DNA of 64,000 nt from Caprella mutica (Eukaryota > Arthropoda > Malacostraca > Amphipoda > Caprellidae), in NCBI GenBank assembly GCA_947561585.1, contig CANNZV010002625.1, positions 26,338 through 90,337 of the forward strand. The letters are read 5' to 3'. The notes under the pieces are model-generated. The model was not told the origin of the DNA. It saw only the letters and a program-made list of their open reading frames with translations, and searched no databases. Of the stretch, positions 59,427 to 64,000 are shown piece after piece; position 1 is the first letter of the stretch; each line of letters begins with the position of its first letter. The position numbers and the translations under genes are program-made.

Positions 59427-61497
59427 TGACTACTAACATTGTTGTTTGACTACTAACATTGTTGTTAAACAACTAACATTGTGATTAAACAACTAACTTT
59501 GTTGTTAAATAACTAACATTGTTGTTAAACAACTAACATTGTTGTTAAATAACTAACATTGTTGTTAAACAACTAACATTGTTGAAAAACAACTAACATT
59601 GTTGATGTTAAACAACTAACATTGTTGTTAAACAACTAACATTGTTGTTAAACAACTAACATTGTTGTTAAACAACTAACATTGTTGTTAAACAACTAAC
59701 ATTGTTGTTAAACAACTAACATTGTTGTTAAATAACTAACACTCTTGTTAAACAACTAACATTGTTGTTAAACAACTAACTTTGTTGTTAAACAACTAAC
59801 ATTGATGATAAACAACTAACATTGTTGTTGTTAAACAACTAACATTGTTGTTAAACAACTAACATTATTGTTAAACAACTAACATTGTTGTTAAATAACT
59901 AACACTCTTGTTAAACAACTAACATTGTTGTTAAACAACTAACTTTGTTGTTAAACAACTAACATTGATGTTAAACAACTAACATTGATGTTAAACAACT
60001 AACATTGTTGTTAAACAACAAACATTGTTGCTAAACAACTAACATTAATGTTAAACAACTAACATTGATGTTAAACAACTAATATTGTTGTTAAACAACT
60101 AACATTGTTGTTAAATAACAAACATTGTTTCTAAACAACTAACATTGTTGAATAACAACTAACATTGTTGTTAAACAACTAACTTTGTTGTTAAACAACA
60201 AACATTGTTGTTAAACAACTAACATTGTTGTTAAACAACTAACACTCTTGTTAAACAACTAACATTGTTGTTAAAAAACTAACTTTGTTGTTAAACAACA
60301 AACATTGTTGTTAAACAACTAAAATTGTTGTGAAACAACTAAAATTGTTGTTAAATAACTAACACTCTTGTTAAACAACTATTATTGTTGTTAAACAACT
60401 AACTTTGTTGTTAAACAACTAACATTGATGTTAAACAACTAACATTGTGATTAAACAACTAACTTTGTTGTTAAATAACTAACATTGTTGTTAAACAACT
60501 AACATTGTTGTTAAATAACTAACATTGTTGTTAAACAACTAACATTGTTGAAAAACAACTAACATTGTTGATGTTAAACAACTAACATTGTTGTTAAACA
60601 ACTAACATTGTTGTTAAACAACTAACATTGTTGTTAAACAACTAACATTGTTGTTAAATAACTAACATTGTTGTTAAACAACTAACATTGTTGACAAACA
60701 ACTAACATTGTTGATGTTAAACAACTAACATTGTTGTTAAACAACTAACATTGTTGTTAAACAACTAACATTGTTGTTAAACAACTAACATTGTTGTTAA
60801 ATAACTAACACTCTTGTTAAACAACTAACATTGTTGTTAAACAACTAACTTTGTTGTTAAACAACTAACATTGATGTTAAACAACTAACATTGTTGTTGT
60901 TAAACAACTAACATTGTTGTTAAACAACTATTATTATTGTTAAACAACTAACATTGTTGTTAAATAACTAACACTCTTGTTAAACAACTAACATTGTTGT
61001 TAAACAACTAACTTTGTTGTTAAACAACTAACATTGATGTTAAACAACTAACATTGTTGTTAAACAACAAACATTGTTGCTAAACAACTAACATTAATGT
61101 TAAACAACTAACATTGATGTTAAACAACTAATATTGTTGTTAAACAACTAACATTGTTGTTAAATACAAACATTGTTGCTAAACAACTAACATTGATGTT
61201 AAACAACTAACATTGTTGAATAACAACTAACATTGTTGTTAAACAACTAACATTGTTGTTAAACAATTAACATTGTTGCTAAACAACTAACATTGTTGTT
61301 AAACAACTAAAATCGCTGTTAAACATCTAACATTGTTGTTAAACAACTAACTTTGTTGTTAAACAACAAACATTGTTGTTAAACAACTAACATTGTTGTT
61401 AAACAACTAACATTGTTGTTAAACAACTAACACTCTTGTTAAACAACTAACATTGTTGTTAAAAAACTAACTTTGTTGTTAAACAACAAACATCATT
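59427..61497. repeat. 20-bp minisatellite, ~103 copies, with ~1-kb higher-order repeat
   Basis: Unit ATTGTTGTTAAACAACTAAC; each unit has a near-palindrome GTTGTTAAACAAC. Variant blocks recur: ATTGTGATT at 59478 and 60444, GTTGAAAAAC at 59581 and 60547 (966 bp), ATTGTTGTTGTT at 59821 and 60890 (1069 bp). Confidence 0.97.
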
Positions 61498-61502
61498 GTT
61501 CG

Positions 61503-61585
61503 AGGATAAAATACTATCACTATTTACTGCTATGGACAATAACATACGATGTAGCTGCCAATTATAAAATTTCAACTGAGCAATT
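61503..61585 (+). repeat. dispersed core repeat H, copy 5, 5'-truncated by the array
   Basis: GATAAAATACTATCACTATT, TACTGCTATGGACAATAACA and CGATGTAGCTGCCAATTATA continue directly from the end of the 20-bp array. The upstream half of the core is missing. Confidence 0.82.
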
Positions 61586-61689
61586 CTACCTCTACACCAA
61601 CAACATATTTGATTTATCGATATCGGTAGCCATCCGACGATAACTATGTACAACAATATCGGCAGCTTTTCCAATAGGATTAGATATCA

Positions 61690-62062
61690 CAATACCGATA
61701 ACGCATATAACCGCTGGCGTATACCACCGCAACCGTTTATCTCCGCTAGCGTATATATCCGCTAACGTATATCTCCTCTAGCAAATAACTCTGCTGGCGT
61801 ATAACTTCGCTGGCGTATAAATATCCTCTATTGTATATCTCCGCTAGTGTATATCTCCGCTAGTGCATATCTCCGCTAGTGTATATCTCCGCTAGTGTAT
61901 ATCTCCGCTAGTGTATATCTCCGCTAGTGTATATCTCCGCTAGTGTATATCTCCGCTAGTGTATATCTCCCATGGCGTATATCTTCGCTAGCGTATATTA
62001 CCGCTACAGTATATCTCCCCTTGCTTATATCTCCGCTCGCGTATATCTCCGCTATCTCCCAC
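61690..62062. repeat. 16-bp minisatellite, ~22 copies
   Basis: Unit ATCTCCGCTAGTGTAT; homogeneous in the middle (61850-61970) and diverged towards both ends (GCTGGCGTATAACT). Confidence 0.93.
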
Positions 62063-62189
62063 CGCCTCTGCCGCTTATTGTTATTCAAAGCCTAGCGTCA
62101 ATAAACGTATTGGCCAAATAGCAATCATTGATAACATGTGGATAGATGTAATATGTATTAGCGGTAGGGAACGTGGGATACCTATGGAT

Positions 62190-62676
62190 ATGTGAGCTGC
62201 TTACGTGAGTAGGGATAGTCAGGGATATTGATGACTGTAGGGGATATTCAGGGGATGCTAAAGGGATATTGATGACTGTAGGAGATATCCAAGGGATGTT
62301 AAGGGGATATTGATGACTATAGGAGATATCCAAGGGATGCTAAGGGGATATTGATGACTGTAGGAGATATCCAAGGGATGTTAAGGGGATATTGATGACT
62401 ATAGGAGATATCCAAGGGATGTTAAGGGGATATTGATGACTGTAGGGGATATCCAAGGGATGTTAAGGGGATATTGATGACTGTAGGAGATATCCAAGGG
62501 ATGCTAAGGGGATATTGATGACAGTAGGGGATATCCAAGGGATGTTCAGGGGATATTGATGACTGTAGGAGATATCCAAGGGATGTTAAGGGGATATTGA
62601 TGACTGTAGGGGATATCCAACGGACGTTCAGGGGATATTGATGACTGTAGGGGATATCCAAGGGATGCTAAGGGAT
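62190..62676. repeat. 41-bp minisatellite, ~11 copies
   Basis: Units read ATATTGATGACTGTAGGAGA plus TATCCAAGGGATGTTAAGGGG, spaced 41 bp (62227, 62268, 62309). Confidence 0.95.
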
Positions 62677-62935
62677 AATTTAATATCTAAATTAATACCT
62701 AGTTTGTTATTCTATTCCATACCGCATTTCATACTTAACTTCATATTCAATTTAACATCTTATACAATAACTAATACAATACCTAATAGAGAGTAACACC
62801 TAAATGAATACCTAATTCAGAGTAATGCTTACTTTAATACCCACTATAATAGCTAATTAATTTAGAGTTAAATAGAAGGGTATAACTAATTATGCAGCCG
62901 CACATAGAGAAATTATAATGGTGGGCTTCTGTAAA

Positions 62936-63199
62936 GGGTCGTACACACGTAGGGTTTTTTAAGTCTTTCCACCAGACTTTTTGATAAGCTCCTCCTACTT
63001 TTTCCACAAGAAAATAAGAAAAAACGATATAATTATTATTTATTATAGTTGGTATCCATGATACCTGCAGGTATCATGGATACCAACTAAAATAAAAAAT
63101 AATTATATCGTTTTTTCTTATTTTCTTGTGGAAAAAGTAGGAGGAGCTTATCAAAAAGTCTGGTGGAAAGACTTAAAAAACCCTACGTGTGTACGGCCC
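62936..63199. mobile_element. palindromic MITE family C, copy 2 (near-perfect 132-bp arms)
   Basis: GGGTCGTACACACGTAGGG pairs with CCCTACGTGTGTACGGCCC; the arms meet at TACCTGCAGGTA. TTAA follows the right end, and the left flank is GTAA. It fills in the segment missing from the right arm of copy 1. Confidence 0.93.
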
Positions 63200-63209
63200 T
63201 TAAGATTGC

Positions 63210-63590
63210 GAAGCAACCCAGGTTGATATTCCGTTGCCCCACATTATTTTCTCTCTGTGTAACCGACTTACAGTTTATATAGGGCAAATGTATTCCATTA
63301 TATTATGTTCTATTTGTGTTTATCTATTGTTGAAGCTGTTTGTGTAACAAATTGAATGTTCCATGGCACTATCACATTGTTAGAGTCAATGTTAATGTAT
63401 TTACCGATGTCGAAGCATGTTAAATTATGATACAATAAATAAATTGAAACATGGTAACTAACTGGAAATGAAGTTATTAGAATTACACCTCATGTTATTT
63501 TTACATCAGTAGACACAGAGAAAAATGTAAGCTGATAAGTATTGTTACTGTTTTAAAATTGTTATAAATGATATATTATATTTAAATACC
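63210..63590. other. A+T-rich spacer
   Basis: No supported feature. Confidence 0.35.
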
Positions 63591-63596
63591 ATTTCA

Positions 63597-63690
63597 TCGT
63601 ACAATTCCGACGATAATATCTGAAATTTTTATATTTCACTATATGATACGACCAATAATTACTGTATTAATAGATGAATCTCAATAATCT
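63597..63690 (+). repeat. dispersed core repeat H, diverged copy 6
   Basis: TCGTACAATTCCGACGATAA, TCTGAAATTTTTATATTTCA, CTATATGATACGACCAATAA, TTACTGTATTAATAG keep the order of the family with many changes. Confidence 0.5.
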
Positions 63691-63874
63691 AAGTTATTGA
63701 AGCTGTGGTAAGGCGGCAAACTTATTTACCAGTGATTCGCGCCAAAAATGAAGTCGATGACAGAAATGCACCTTAACTCTACTACTACACACCAAAGTTG
63801 GTGAGAAGTTGAGACGAGATGTGACACAGTTCACTTGGAACCCTCCGTCATTTATGACAAAAGTTTGGTAAGCT

Positions 63875-64000
63875 GACAGAGGGGGTTGAAGAGGGGGGGG
63901 GGAATTGTAGAAGATGGGGGAAGAGTGGTAGAAGAGGGAGGAGGAGTTGTAGAAGAGAGGAAAAGAGTTCTAGAAGAGGGAGAAGAGAAGAAAAGAGTTC
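63875..64000. repeat. purine-rich degenerate repeat running off the window
   Basis: Nearly all A/G with TTGTAGAAGA / TTCTAGAAGA punctuation; includes a 10-G run at ~63893-63902. Confidence 0.85.

Overview
The window looks like A+T-rich nuclear DNA of an invertebrate, most likely an arthropod. Insect, perhaps hemipteran, is a guess from repeat style and not proven. The evidence for eukaryotic DNA is spliced exons with consensus GT-AG junctions, decayed non-LTR retrotransposons and several MITE-like inverted-repeat families. There are no prokaryotic-type operons, and I saw no rRNA or tRNA gene. Most long open frames here are translations of minisatellites and are not genes. || Only one gene is confidently recognised: an FRMD8 / Bili-type FERM-domain gene on the minus strand, with ten coding exons between 33312 and 22280. 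All nine junctions keep phase and the product of about 597 residues aligns with FRMD8 along its length. The first coding exon(s) are missing; they lie further upstream, possibly beyond 64000. || Layout. 1-8.6 kb: two 15-bp minisatellites in plain A+T-rich DNA. 8.6-11.8 kb: a 71-bp satellite of about 45 copies. 12-17 kb: a MITE, a decayed non-LTR retroelement, an unexplained open frame and a G+C-rich foldback element. 17-22 kb: small minisatellites and MITEs. 22.3-33.3 kb: the FRMD8 gene, with introns full of MITEs and arrays. 33.3-44 kb: arrays, hairpin repeats, a second retroelement scrap and nested MITEs. 44-53.3 kb: very large arrays (21, 32, 17 and 34 bp units). 53.5-64 kb: more MITEs and arrays, including a 2.1-kb array of a 20-bp unit. 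|| About 30 tandem arrays cover roughly 30% of the window (my estimate from summed coordinates). || The most striking feature is at 28499-29403. A 31-bp unit repeated 29 times consists of the last ~29 nt of a conserved FRMD8 exon plus its 5' splice site, so the intron carries about 27 tandem copies of its own splice donor. A second array at 54200-54395 repeats a perfect consensus donor (CAG/GTAAGT) ten times. Other themes are a dispersed ~110-bp core that repeatedly sits beside arrays, a 34-bp array bounded by inverted flanks, and a 38-bp perfect palindrome at the edge of the 20-bp array.
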